64,000 nt of DNA from Exophiala sp. HKRS030 (GCA_023897205.1 JAHWDD010000007.1:930001-994000); one strand, 5' to 3'. Positions 11,939 through 23,717 are shown, numbered from the stretch's first letter. The notes: generated from the sequence alone by a model not told the origin. A program made the numbers and translations.

Positions 11939-12821
11939 GGAGTTGATCCGCATTGCTTTGACGCTAACTTTCAATATAACTTGCCAGGGAGACAAGCAAG
12001 ATCCTTTGCCGAGTGTCCAAGCAGTCGTACAAATACGCACGACCTAGACAGCACGTGCTGGTTTCTCAAAGATATCTCTTAGTGGCTTGTTGAGTGAGAA
12101 CAGCCTTACCAGAGCAGCCACAAGGCGTACCTAGCCGGCGTCAGCTTCCACGTTCCAGTTCATTCGTCCGCGTAACACTTTATGGTATAGCAGCTGTCTC
12201 CCAGAATCTCGAGGTGCGAGAGAACTCTATGCAATTGCACGCATGTCTGCAACCACGCGGCGTGTTCTAGGCTCTTATCTAGGCTTCTTCGTCTAAACTG
12301 ACACTAACGAAGTCAGCCTTGCATTCGTGGGGTACGTTGAACACCCTGGCATTCGTTATCTTTCGGGCCGTACTGATTGGACTGCACTCAAGGAAGCTCA
12401 CAGCGGACCAGTCACAGGCATGCCCTTTTGGAATATACTGTATCCTGCCGGTATTTCTGTGGAGTTCTCGACCGTATTTTTATCCTTATCGCGGCACGTC
12501 GGTCGAGCCGTTGCTCTTGTCGCATGTCCCATGGCAGAAGAGATCGCCACGCAGCATGGGGCGGAGTTGCGTGATATCGCCAGCTATCTTCGAGCCCGTA
12601 TCTATCTATCATGTATGAGTACCGAGTATTCGTTTGAGGTACAGAGAGGTGCGTCTGAGCCGAGAAACGTGCTTGACCCCAGCCAGCCTTTGGGACATAG
12701 TTGCTGCATATAAATCCTGCGTCTATCTTCCTGGTCGTGGTCGCGGTATTGCTGCAAAAGGTTCCAGCCTTTTTTTTGCCTCTCTATTTCAGGTCGAGAT
12801 CGATGCTGAGAACCCTTCGCA
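11939..12821. other. Intergenic region upstream of permease
   Basis: About 880 bases. A 128-codon frame at 12327-12713 has no family resemblance and sits just upstream of the permease start, so I read it as leader/promoter sequence. CT-rich sequence precedes the permease ATG. Confidence 0.55.
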
Positions 12822-14549
12822 ATGGACGATAAGACTATGTACAAGTCGTCAACGGCCTTCGATAAGGAGACATCGAGTGATGATGTCGTCGCCGCGGGAC
12901 AGGTCATTGACTACTCCGGGGAGCCGACCAGTTCTCATCGTGGAGAGCTACACCGAACATTCAAGGCCCGCCATATTCAAATGATCACACTCGGCGGCTG
13001 TATCGGCAGTGGCTTGTTCATCAGCACTGGCAAGGCCCTGCACGAGGGTGGTGCGGCCGCCATGCTGATCGGCTACTCCTTGATCTGCAGCATGGCGCTG
13101 GCGGTGATGAATCTCCTGTCCGAAGCGACGTGTATCTGGCCTACCTCTGGTGGCTTCATCGAGCATGCTAACAGATTCGTCGATCCTGCCATGGGCTTTG
13201 CTTGCGGCTTTACTGAGTGGCTTGCTTGGGTTACTGTCGTTGCGGCCGAGGGTGCAATCGTCCGAGTCATCTTGACGTGAGTTCCTTCTCCTTGAGGAAT
13301 TATCCTATGCCTTTGCCTTGCGTTCCGCTGACAACCTCGGCTCTCTTCACACAGATACTGGACAGAAGCCATTCCCACCGCCGCGGCAATGACTGTCTAC
13401 CTCGCCTTGGTGTTTGGTATCCACGCATTGCCCAATCGATGGTTCGCCGAGTTCGAATTTGGCACGGCCTCTGCCAAAGTCATGTGCATGATCATCATCC
13501 TCATCACCAGCATTGCCTTGATCGCCGGCGCAGGAAAGGACGATGGTACACCCCACGCCTACAACTACACGACGGCACCTGCGTTCCCCAACGGCTTCAA
13601 AGGGGTGGCTATGACGTTCCTGCTTGCCGCCTGGGCCACAGGTGGGCAAGAGATCATGTCGCTGTCGGCCGCAGAAGCGCAGCGACCGCGCTATGACATG
13701 CCCCGGGCGTGCAAGAACTTGTTCTTCCGCATCTTTGCATTCTACGAGTTGTCGGTGGTTTTCCTGACCATCCTCGTGCCGTACAACGAGGAGCGACTCC
13801 TAGGCACCGGCACCGTGGCCAGTTCTCCTTTTGTGATTGCAATGGTCAATGCCGGCGTCAAGGGCCTACCGGACCTCATGAACGCCGTCATCCTTTTGGG
13901 TCTCGTGGCCATCGGCGCCGAATCCTTGTACGTCTCGTCGCGTGCCATGGTCGCCATGTCTCAGATGGGCATGTTCCCCAAAGTCCTGGGGCGCATCGAC
14001 AAGCGCGGCCGTCCTCGCTGGGCGCTCCTGGTCACGGGCATCTTCTCCACCATTTTCACCTACATCAACTGCTCCAGCACCGGTGGCGTCATCTTCACCT
14101 GGTTCTCGTCCGTCTCATCGACCGTCTATTTCTTGTCCTGGCTCAGCATCAGCGTCACCAACATCCAGATGCACCGGGCCATCAAGGCACAGAACGATCC
14201 GGCATGGAAGTTGCCGTACGCCTGGAAGTTGCCGGCGTTCCCCCTGACGGCCGTGTACCTTTTCGTCTCCTCGTTGTTCGTCCTCTTTGCGACGGGATAC
14301 GTGAGTTTGTTCCCCATCGGTGGCGCCCCGCCCAGCGCCGAGGTCTTTTTCGAGACCTTCCTCGCTGTCCCGCTCTGGATCGCATGCTTCCTGGGGTACA
14401 AGTTGGTCTTTCGCACCAAATTTGTGAATCCCGCCGAAGCCGACCTGCAACATGGCCGGAGGCCGTTGAACGAGGAGGACATTGCCTTTTTCGACCGGTA
14501 CTTTGCGCAACCCATGTGGAAGCGACTCTTGTCGTACGTGCGTTTCTGA
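12822..14549 (+). CDS. Amino-acid permease (yeast amino-acid transporter family)
   Basis: Plasma-membrane amino-acid/proton symporter of the APC superfamily. Exons 12822-13276 and 13355-14549 (78 bp intron, GTGAGT...ACACAG) give 549 residues, the usual length for the family. After a hydrophilic N-terminus of about 50 residues comes the conserved start of TM1, MITLGGCIGSGLFISTG, then about 11 more hydrophobic segments. Features typical of the family include SEATCIWPTSGGFIEHANRF, SLSAAEAQRPRYDMPRA and RMV-like ESLYVSSRAMVAM. The C-terminal tail has NEEDIAFFDRY. It lies between an ARG81-like regulator and a class III aminotransferase, which suggests that it feeds substrate into a shared catabolic route (inference). 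The specific amino acid cannot be read from the sequence. Codon use is strongly G/C-ended, giving long meaningless frames in other phases. Confidence 0.95.
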
Positions 14550-14843
14550 AAAAGGAGACTGGATTGCTGTTGTTGGTGTGGCAGCAGCGTTTTTGACTTT
14601 TAAGATGTGAGACCAAACACTTTAGTAAATACTTGCAGAAACATGGAGCTCTAAGTAGACGTCGGCGATCTGTGCAAGTTAGGACGAATTATGATATTAT
14701 TATTGTGCCTTCATGTTTTTCGTGAATTACTTTGGTGTATGAAACCGCACAAAAGATGACTTCCAGATTGAGTGAAGATGCGTGAAAGTATTCGCTCGAC
14801 CTTGAGGCGTATGTGACACCGCATCATTTTGTGGCTTGCACTA

Positions 14844-16397
14844 TCACTTCAGTTCGACAAACTCGGCTCGCTCGCACAGGAATTCGTCGACGGCATTCAA
14901 AAACGTCTGTAGCTCCTCCCTGGACGTGATGATCATCAGACTGATCATCAACCGGCGCGCGAGGAACACGCCCCTTTTGAGCATGTCGAAGAAGAACAAT
15001 TCCTTCAGGTCTTCTGCTCGAGCCTGAAGCTTAGACCCGTCGTCGATCGCAATCTCAATCTCTCTGAAATGAACGGCCATCAGACTCCCGGTGCCAGTGA
15101 CATACATTCTCGACTTACGCCGCGTGGCCAAATCATTCAACTTGTCACGAAGCCAAACTCCCTTTTCAAACAATTCGCACGCCTCACCTTCTGTCCAAAC
15201 TTCCTCGAGCACGGCCGTGGCGGTCACCATGGTTGTGACGTTGTTGTTGAACGTTCCGCTGTGGTACACTCCACCACCGCCACCAGAAAACCCGGGTTCG
15301 AGCATGTCCATGATTTCGGCCTTGCCTCCGAACGCGCCGAAATTCTGCCCTCCTCCGGCAAAATACTTTCCCAAACTGGTCATGTCCGGGTACACGCTGA
15401 GAATGTCCTGGTAGCCGTGGACGCTCATGCGGCTGGTCATGACTTCGTCGAAGAACAGAACCGCGTCGGCTCCGGTGGCGAGGGACCGGCACGCCTCGAC
15501 AAAGTCGACGTCCGCAGGTGTACAGCCGGAGGATCCTTGCATCAACTCAAGAAATATGCACGCCAGGTCGGCCTTGTTCTCGGATACGGCTGCTTCGAGG
15601 GCGGGGATGTCGTTGTACGGGACCACAACCCAGTCATGAGGCGCATTCATCGTCTTTTTCCCGCTCGACTTCATGTTCATGGAACTTTGGGATGTGAATG
15701 TTGCTAGGCCGCCGTGGTATCCGCCTCTAGTTGTTCGTCGGTGGTCAGCCCTTTTCTCCTCTTGGATGGAGGAGCAAGCGACGTAATGGGTTCGACAAAA
15801 TATATGATGAGAGAAAAAGAGGTGAAGAGACTCGAGCTAGGTATACAACCAACCACACCAAAGACGAGGTACTCACTCGAAGACAATGATCTTGCTACGG
15901 CCGGTATATGCCTTGATGAGGGCGAGGGCGGTCATGTTCGTCTCTGTTCCCGAGTTTGAAAAGCGAACCTTGTCCATGGTCTTGAAACGGTCGCAGAAAA
16001 GTTTGGCCAATCTACCCTCGTACCGGTTTACACCGCCGAGGGCAAACCCTTGCTCGACGGCATCGTGGATGGCTCTCTTGATCACCGGATGTGAGTGACC
16101 AAACATACAGGCACTGTACTCGGCGCATAGGTCAAGGTATTTGTGTCCGTCGACGTCCGTGAGGTAGGAGCCCTCACCCATTGCCAGGACCACGGGGAAA
16201 GGTTTCATGTGGACCACATTACGGGTTGTGCCTGTGACATCTTCTCAGTACGAGTAACAAGCGATCTGGGTATCCAGACCTCCAGGCAAGGAACAAGAAG
16301 CCGTATCGTTTGTTGCTTTGCTTGTCGGGTTCGACGCGACAAAGTCCTTGGCAGCTTCGTCGAGAACTGTGGACAGGGCGGGGGTCGCAATAGGCAT
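14844..16397 (-). CDS. Class III PLP aminotransferase, GSA-aminomutase-like
   Basis: Pyridoxal-phosphate enzyme of the omega-aminotransferase / glutamate-1-semialdehyde aminomutase group. Exons 16397-16280, 16231-15877 and 15726-14844 give 451 residues. Exon 1 joins exon 2 through a 48 bp intron as SLPGGTTRNVVHMKPFP, a typical family start (GGxTR...PFP). Other motifs: YLDLCAEYSACMFGHSHP, SNSGTETNMTAL for phosphate binding, ELMQGSSGC, FFDEVMTSR holding the PLP-pyridine Asp, and the Schiff-base Lys in SLGKYFAGG. The gene is convergent with the permease, 294 bases apart. Fungal members of this clade are usually annotated loosely as aminotransferases; the amino donor is unknown. The exon 1 donor is GTCTGG rather than GTRAGT, so that boundary is the least certain. 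Confidence 0.9.
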
Positions 16398-17376
16398 CTT
16401 TACAGCTGTAAACAATCCAAATATGCGAATGCTCCGTCACGTATTCAGGTGAATCGGTCGAGTCTGGAGTAGATGTACTATTGCCCATTCCCATGTTGGA
16501 AGGAGCAAGTGGCAATGTGCTGCCCATGAGGACGAGCCAATCAGACCAGCTCAAGCTTATCGCGGTCTCTGTTGCCTTTTCGGTACCGCAAAGGCCGCTA
16601 TGGATTGCCCATAGGAACGTTGTCTGTCTCTCGGGGCGTAAACTAGGAGGATAGGGATCTCTGGATATGCTCAAAAGCAAAACTTGCGTAGTTGCTTATC
16701 TCGCCCCGAAAGTCTTGGGTGTGCTTGAGCGTCGATTTTCCATGGCTTGTTCATTGAATAAGGGTGTATACAACTCGAACACGCCAGTAGATTGCGCTTT
16801 GACAGCCACTTGATCCGACACGTTATTTTCCAGAAGCCGCACGAAATGATGATGCATTCTAACGATCGCACATTAATTTCAGAGTAAAAGCATTTCGTGG
16901 TGAGAAATGCGGCTTGTTTGCGTTTGCACCAACCACGAATATTGAAGCACGTAGCCTCGTGCAAAGCCCGCAAGGCTGTCTTTGTCTTGTCCGTCGGCGA
17001 AGTCGATCATATCTCTGGCCCAACATTTTCCACGATATACACGCATTGAAACGTTGAAGTGCACAAAGAGTTGATAGTCAACGGACACAACATCCGACAA
17101 GTGTTACAGTAATTGATATGTGTGGGCCGTGAGATCACTGTTCGCCCCTGGGAAAGATGTCATTTTCTGGAGACAATGACATCAATGAGATGAATCGCAG
17201 TATCACCGTTTCCGTATCATCCTATCCCCAAGAATCGGATTGAAAAGATTGCTCTCTGGGGGAAAAGCTCAAGTAATTTTTACCGCGACTTCGACGATTT
17301 CGCTTGTGACTTCTGGGAACAGTGCTCAAAAATGTCGACAAAGCCACCTGGCGGCTGAGGGCCAAGCAAGAAAATC
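16398..17376. other. Intergenic region
   Basis: About 980 bases upstream of the aminotransferase and of a small plus-strand gene. Frames here (for example 16219-16680 minus) overlap the aminotransferase exon and show no family features. I see no other element. Confidence 0.5.
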
Positions 17377-17654
17377 ATGAAGAAGGATGCTGCTGGTATG
17401 TTCCTGAACTCGACGGACATTGTGCAGCTACAAGTAGGACCGGTGCTGATATGTTTGATCATACAATAGCGAAAGGTCTCGGTGCAGATAACTCCTCTGC
17501 ACATAAGGAGGGCCATGTGCCTGGTGAAGCAGCTGTAGCAAGCGACTCCTATACAGCAAGTCAACCTGGACCAAACGTTGGCGAGAAAGGAAATGTCGGT
17601 CAGATCGTCGGAGAGACACCAAGTGAGACCATCAACCAGGGAAACATGACCTGA
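17377..17654 (+). CDS. Small hydrophilic protein, 67 residues, unknown
   Basis: Two exons, 17377-17395 and 17470-17654. The 74 bp intron is well formed (GTATGT donor, GCTGAT branch, AATAG acceptor) and joins MKKDAA to AKGLGADNSS in frame. The protein is rich in Gly, Ala, Glu, Asn and Ser, has no Cys or Trp, no signal peptide and no membrane segment. Stretches such as GHVPGEAAVASDSY and GPNVGEKGNVGQIVGETP look like the hydrophilic, LEA-like or conidiation/stress proteins common in fungi, but I cannot name a family with certainty. A stop lies in frame just upstream of the chosen ATG. An antisense frame over the same bases (17280-17681) is Cys-rich and looks like a shadow. Confidence 0.5.
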
Positions 17655-18065
17655 GCCAGCATGGGAGTGCATACATCGCAAGGCTTCAAGGACCGAGGAT
17701 TGTCAATATTGAAGCCAGATCTTCATCATTGGAGGCTGTTAGGACATGGCAGTTGCTTGCCGATCAAGACCATAGCTCTGTCCAATGATGACTGAGAAGC
17801 AGCGAACGAAGCTCCAAGTCACGACCTCGTTATATGACGAAACGATGTTGGATTGGAAGGGTCAAACAGCTCTGCTAGGCCACAATCTGTGTTTGGAAAG
17901 TTTGGCTAACATTCCATGATGGCAATTAACTGAGCCAGTCGCTTTTGTAGCTAGAACAATTGAATCCTGCAGGCATGACCCGCTTTGCATCATGACGAGT
18001 CGGAATCCGACCATGTCAAATGAACGTACCCGGTGCACTTCGTCTCGAAGATAGCACGCCATCTC
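17655..18065. other. Intergenic region
   Basis: About 410 bases between two convergent stops. No feature seen; presumably 3' untranslated sequence. Confidence 0.5.
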
Positions 18066-20015
18066 TCATGCATAGGCGTTGATGTTGGTGCTCAGAAGCT
18101 CCTCAAATATGAACCGGTTGCAGAATCCAGCTTGAGGAGGTAATAGTTCTGGGAGTTGTTGTGGTTGAGCATCATCAAATGGACTAGCACCATCCATCTC
18201 TGCTCCTACCGAGGTGATAATTTCCCTTACATTAATAGCCTGTGGTTGCCATGTCCAGATACATGTGACCCTGTCGCTCTCCATCAGTAGGGCGGCAAGC
18301 AAACTCGCCCCGCGAATAGCAATAACACTGTCACCAAACTTGCGTAGGGATTCGATGCATTCTGTGACCAGTTCTTTGTGTGTGTCAAAAACCGGATCAG
18401 ACTTGGGACGATGGAAGAGATCCAAGCAGAGTATGATCGCCGCGACGATGCAGAAAGCTTTGTCCACCCAAATGATCGGTCCATCCAGATCCTTGGTTTG
18501 TTTTGCCTCATTCAAAATTGTCTTGGCCGCAGCTAAGCACGTTAGACGTGTCATGGAGTAAGTCGGGTTGACGAAACTCTGCTTGATGTATGCTCTGTGG
18601 ATCATGATTATCTTGTGTGCGAAGCATATGGTCAGACTTCCCCTGGCTGCTGGAATCCATTCTGGCCACGCTGGATCAATCGGCTGCACAACATGAAAGT
18701 AGGATGGCATTCCTTTCGTGGCGAGAGTTCGCATCCTTGAATCATATTCTATAACGTGCTCGTAGGTAGTGAATTGCGTCGTTGCACGAAGGATGTCCTC
18801 GTGATGTTTAACCATAAGCTTTGCTATTTCAAACAAGTAATTACCGTAACTGATGTAAGTAGGGAAGTCGGGCGGGATTGGATCCATGTTCAGGTGGTTT
18901 CGGTTGGAAGGTTTGGTCGTCGTGAAGTGACTCGGCTGGATATGATAGCTCTCGTTGAATGGCAGAGACATCCAGTCCTGGACGCAAAGCTGGGACCATA
19001 ATCTACGGCCGATCTCCCTTTTGATCAGTCTATGGCGTTGTTCTTCCGTTGATGCATTCGTGGTCTCGTCAAGCGATGCGTCGTAGTCTAATTTGTCGAG
19101 TCCTAAGCTTTGTGCAATCTTCAGAGCGCCACCGAGGAGAACAGACAGCTCTGCAGACTGTCCCAGAGGATGAGCAGACATAGTCAATGTAGCGATGGTA
19201 TGGACCGCATATATGTTGTGGTTGGAAGTGTAGTTCGCCTGATTCAGGCAGGAGATACTGGCCTTGTACCACTGCATAGACAACCTCGACCCTTCATCTT
19301 TCTGAAATCCCCACTGAGACAGTCTACGTTCTGGAGCACACGTTACACTGCCAGCAAGAATGGAAAAGAGGAGGCCAAGCCACTGGAGATCCAGGCCGTT
19401 GACGATCAATGTTTCCTTTTCATCCTGGCCAGCTAACACGTTTTCTAATTCCCATCGGAAGAGCGGGCCAAAGTAGCAGCCATGATACCACAAGAGGCAG
19501 AGTTCATGGTAGTTGACGAGATCCCAGATGTGACCAACTTTGGGTAGTAACATCTGTAGGAATTCCGAGTGAACATCTTCGGTAGAGTTGAAGCCTGTTC
19601 CTGTCGAGTCAATCCATGGGTGGTCAAGCTGGGTGTCCGAATCCTGCGTCCGGAGTTCCGAGATGAGAGCTTTAGTTGGCGTGAAAGAGTACTGTAAGCG
19701 TGGCTCATCTGCCCATCGCGTATCATGGGCCGCGAATTCGTTCAATTGCAGTGGTCGCCTCGACCCTGCAGTTGGAGTGGGAGCTTGAGGGGAAGTGGGA
19801 CTAGAAGCTGACTTGGATCTTGCTCCTTCACCCTGGAGCGGACGCGATCTTTTGTAGACCCGATGAATGGAGGGATTGTACTGAGTCGGCCACTCACGCG
19901 TGCACTGGTCGGCGATGCCTCTTTTGATACACCTCGAGCAAGGAAGCTGGCGGTCGCATTTCTGGCGTCGCATGGAACATTCCGTACATGTTTCTCGGGG
20001 TCGCTGGACCGGCAT
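18066..20015 (-). CDS. Zn2Cys6 transcription factor with fungal-specific TF domain
   Basis: Single exon, 649 residues from the ATG at 20015. The zinc cluster is at residues 10-38: CTECSMRRQKCDRQLPCSRC followed by a wider last loop, Cys-x2-Cys-x6-Cys-x5-Cys-x2-Cys-x8-Cys. The middle region (about residues 150-450) is a Fungal_trans homology domain, with LWYHGCYFGPLF, AELSVLLGGALKIAQSLGLDKL and EIGRRLWSQLCVQDW. A Pro/Ser-rich linker lies between them. It is divergent from the 2-oxoglutarate oxygenase gene across 392 bases, the usual layout of a pathway regulator and its target (inference). A longer reading to 20066 would need a non-ATG start, so I prefer 20015. The cluster's ligand and DNA target cannot be read from the sequence. 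Confidence 0.93.
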   Translation of the reverse strand: MPVQRPRETCTECSMRRQKCDRQLPCSRCIKRGIADQCTREWPTQYNPSIHRVYKRSRPLQGEGARSKSASSPTSPQAPTPTAGSRRPLQLNEFAAHDTRWADEPRLQYSFTPTKALISELRTQDSDTQLDHPWIDSTGTGFNSTEDVHSEFLQMLLPKVGHIWDLVNYHELCLLWYHGCYFGPLFRWELENVLAGQDEKETLIVNGLDLQWLGLLFSILAGSVTCAPERRLSQWGFQKDEGSRLSMQWYKASISCLNQANYTSNHNIYAVHTIATLTMSAHPLGQSAELSVLLGGALKIAQSLGLDKLDYDASLDETTNASTEEQRHRLIKREIGRRLWSQLCVQDWMSLPFNESYHIQPSHFTTTKPSNRNHLNMDPIPPDFPTYISYGNYLFEIAKLMVKHHEDILRATTQFTTYEHVIEYDSRMRTLATKGMPSYFHVVQPIDPAWPEWIPAARGSLTICFAHKIIMIHRAYIKQSFVNPTYSMTRLTCLAAAKTILNEAKQTKDLDGPIIWVDKAFCIVAAIILCLDLFHRPKSDPVFDTHKELVTECIESLRKFGDSVIAIRGASLLAALLMESDRVTCIWTWQPQAINVREIITSVGAEMDGASPFDDAQPQQLPELLPPQAGFCNRFIFEELLSTNINAYA

Positions 20016-20407
20016 CTCAGCCCGCCAGATCAATATGCATTCCGCCTTATGGCATGTCGCATTCAAAGTCTCGTGAGAGGGCCGAGTTTTCGCAGCAACG
20101 GTTGATGGATCGGGGTTTATGATGTTCTAGTGCGAAAGGCGGAATATCAACAAAGATGGTAAAGTGAGAAAGTACGATCGTAATTTGTGCTGTGCCGGCA
20201 CGTGATAATCCAAGAAGTCGACTTACTTCTCCGTATCTTCTACGGGGGTTTCGGAGACCTCCGAAGTGCAGAATCGTTGAAGTTGAGATAACAAAAGTCA
20301 ACCACCGATCACGAAATCCAGAACGTGTTCAAAAAGCTGTGCGAATATCCAGACGATGAAATCTTCTCACAGGCTATCTGCATTTCTTCTTCCATAGCCT
20401 TCTTACC
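20016..20407. promoter_or_regulatory. Shared divergent promoter, regulator / oxygenase
   Basis: 392 bases between the ATG of the minus-strand Zn2Cys6 gene and the ATG of the plus-strand oxygenase. Both promoters must lie here. I did not find a clear CGG-N-CCG pair that I would call the regulator's site. Confidence 0.5.
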
Positions 20408-21499
20408 ATGGCGATCACTAACGAGGCAACTTCAGCTAACTTCACAATCCCTACAGTGGACATATCCCCCTATTTGGATGATAACCATTCCATGGAGGCA
20501 GACCAAGTGATCGAGCAAATTCGCGCTGCGTGTGCCACTAGTGGCTTCTTTCAAATCACTGGTCATGGCATACCTGATTCCTTGCAGGCTGATATCTTCG
20601 CAGCTGCAAAGGCAGTCTTTGCACTGCCCGACGAGGACAAACGTAAATTAGCCGGCGTGCCTGGGAGAGGATACGAAATAATTGGTTCTCAAATCCTCGA
20701 ACCAGGTAAGAAGCCTGATCTCAAGGAGGTGAGCTTTTCCATTTTCATCGATCAAATCTGGTAGATCTGAGAAAGTCAGGGATTCATGATAGGGCGAGAG
20801 ATTCCTGACAATAAGCCCCCATATCGACCATTTCAGCAAGCAAATATATGGCCTGAGACGAGTCAGATCCCTGAAGCCCAGTTCAAGAAGCCTCTTCTCG
20901 AATATCAGCAAGCACTGTCGACCTTGTCTGTCCAGCTGATGCACATATTGGCCAGAGGGTTGAGAGGTTTTGACACAACGGTCTTCGCGGAATACTGCAA
21001 AGACCCCATTGCCAACGTCAGATTGTTGCACTATCCACCGCATCCGCAGACGGATGATCCAAATCTAGTTGGCGCTGGAGCACACACAGATTTCGGTGCC
21101 ATCACGCTTCTGCTTCAGGACGGGCATTCCGGTCTCCAAGTATTGAACCACCACACAAATCAATTCGTCGACGTGCCACCTCAGGCACATGCATACGTGG
21201 TGAATATTGGTGACATGCTGGAGACTTGGACCGGTGGGCAATACAAGTCTAACATACACCGAGTTGTAGGTTTACCCTACCGGAGATTCAGATGTCGAAA
21301 TTGACTCCTTTGTGCTGAGAAGAAGTCCACACACTGATTTGCTGTCCAGATAAATACGAGCGGTACGGATAGGTACAGTGTACCGTTCTTTTATGATGGC
21401 GCTCCAGACTGTGTGATCAAGCCGCTGGATGGGTCCAAGGGGGAGGAATTCACCGTCGAGGAGCACATGCTCTCAAGATACCAGGCAACCTATGGGTGA
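20408..21499 (+). CDS. 2-oxoglutarate/Fe(II)-dependent oxygenase, IPNS-like
   Basis: Member of the isopenicillin-N-synthase-like non-haem iron oxygenases (DIOX_N plus 2OG-FeII_Oxy). Exons 20408-20728, 20780-21265 and 21350-21499 give 318 residues. The N-terminal domain opens with IPTVDISPYL and includes GFFQITGHGIP. The iron facial triad is visible as His and Asp in AHTDFGAITLLLQD and His in NIHRVV. The 2-oxoglutarate-binding Arg-x-Ser is RYS in DRYSVPFF. Introns are 51 and 84 bp; the second falls just after HRV. Substrate is unknown: fungal members range from secondary-metabolite oxidation to thymine hydroxylation. The divergent Zn2Cys6 gene next door suggests a small regulated unit. Confidence 0.93.
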
Positions 21500-23717
21500 G
21501 AGAGCGGAATTGGTACTTACCCAAGCTATTCGCACTAGCACCACAAATGCGCAGATCTCAGCATGTGCTCGCAAATGTGGTAAAAGCTGCTTAGGGGAAG
21601 TTGTCCCGTGCTACGGACAACTCAGAGACCTGAGTAAATACCGTCCTTCACGCATGTGGACGGGCCCGCAGTCTGGTGTTTCATCTCGCATCATGGAGAT
21701 TATGTGAACAGTGAAATTGTTGGTTCCTTCTTGCCCCTCGGAAGGCCTAAGTGAGACAGTGAGGATGGTGAAGCAAGGAAAGACCTTGATAGATTGGTAG
21801 ACTACCAGCAGCATTGCTGCATTGATCGTTTTCGGTGCGATCGTCTCGATGATCTTCAAGTAGAGTAAAAGTGTAGCAGCCTGGTCGATGTCTTGGGGAC
21901 GGGCCTTTCCATGATTTCCAAGGCGGGGAACTCACTCTCATGGAGCAAGTCGTTTCACAGGTACATGTGAAAGGCATCGCTGTCGAAGTACTGTACAGTA
22001 AAATTCAGAAGGGGCATCATGTAGAAACTCCCAACTCTGCCGGGACAGGAGAGAAGACCGTGTCGAGTAAATGCGCCGACCAGATGTGGGTAGCCTTAAT
22101 TTTCGTTCCCGGGTCTTCCTCTAACCTCGTCCTTTCTAGAGTACCAGTGTGGATACGAAAATAGTTGGACTCTGGTCGTAGAGGGCAGTACCCTGTCGCG
22201 CTACCAGATGAGTTCCTACAGAGTAAAATGTCAAGGATGGCATTCTACAGTATGCTCCGTGCAGTAGACACCCTATGCTTTTTCTTACGCTTCTTCACAG
22301 GGAGAGAGCCATGCCGAAGAACTTCACTGACGTTTCCGGCGTAGCAATGAAGGTGGAGTTGGTAGAGACGTCAGTGGAGATGGAAGGAGTTTCATAGGAG
22401 GACAGAAGAATTTTCTCTGCCCACGAATACACCAACCTGACGTGACAAGTCATCATGTACGCTGACATTGACACATCAGCTGCTGCGAGAAGATTGTATG
22501 TAAAGCACACGAAGAGAGCCTTCCGAACATTTTCGCCTCTCCGGCAGGCCACCTTCTTTCTGCCTTCTGCCTTTTGTCACATTAATGGTCTCTGTCCACA
22601 CAACAAGTGATACCAGTAGAGTCAGAGGAGAAATTGAAACCCTCTCACAAATAAATTTACTGAGACCCCCATTTTCTAAGCTGCCCCGGTTATCTTGAAT
22701 TGCTCCGCCTAAAGACTCGTAAAGAGGTCGCCTTAGGTAAGATTGTTTCGATAAGCGTGTGGTTCGGCCAGAACGGTACCCTGGTTCGGCAGATGGGCTT
22801 CTTGGATTCGTGACCGAGACGCAGGAACTGACGGGAGCATTTGCTCAAAATGTTCTGGTCCGATGCAGGGGCATATGCGCTACTCTTGATCGACAAGGCT
22901 CACAGGAGAGCAAACCTCCTTCCAACCTCTGGTGGAGCTCCGACCCGCCACCCGCGAACTTTTCCTTCAGTTCTCCTTCTACTCACAATTCCTCCACAGA
23001 GTCAAAAGGCCATCTGCGAGCAGACGTACTGTACTGTTACACGCTTTGAAAATAATGCTTGCTAGCCTTACCTCTGCCAACCTAATCCACCCGAGGTGCC
23101 TCGGTTTCCGCTGAAGAAATTTGCACGACAAAGCAACGTGTTTTCCACCTGGCTCTCGGATAGATTCTTTCCCTCTGTCTGTACAGTTACATGTGATAGT
23201 CCTGGAATTCCATTCTCAGCTACAACCGGATTCAAGCGACGGTGGCCAAGGATGACGCCCAACCCTACCCCGTCGACGCTTCAGGTAGGTTTATGTCCAC
23301 AGCGGCCCCATAAACCGTTGAGTTGGTTTAGCCGGTGCCAGAATGAGCTTCAACTGGAATCCCAGTCATGAAATAATATCCACTTCTCCACAGCAGAACC
23401 AGGTACAACTAGGAACGATGGATCGATGGGACGTGGTATTGGAGGGGGGAATCTGATCCTTGATCGCCTCTCGCCTCTCGCCTCGAATGGAACAGCTGAA
23501 GAATACTCCGTAGTCACTACTACACTACATACATGCTTGCTCGCCCACGACGATTGACAGATGACAGACGTGGGAGAGGAACTTGTTGGTCCATCGTGGA
23601 TTTGACCTACACATACCTACTGTACACTACCTTTTCGATTCTACTGTACTGTACAAACCACCGCCTCCGCCGCCTCTTCTTCTTCTTCTCCTGACCATAT
23701 TTTCAACCTTTGCAACC
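21500..23717. other. Long intergenic region
   Basis: About 2.2 kb with only short frames and no recognisable product. One copy of the dispersed motif (TACTCCGTA) lies at 23504. The last 100 bases are CT-rich and read, in frame with the next gene, as a run of Pro and Leu without an ATG. Confidence 0.55.

Noticed and set aside
12327..12713. 128-codon frame upstream of the permease
   Set aside because: No recognisable motif or intron support. Its position suggests promoter or leader sequence.
13709..14596. 295-codon plus-strand frame
   Set aside because: Overlaps the amino-acid permease exon in a different phase and encodes His/Arg/Pro-rich nonsense.
17280..17681. Cys-rich minus-strand frame that might be a small secreted protein
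   Set aside because: No signal peptide and irregular Cys spacing; the opposite strand has a better-formed two-exon gene.
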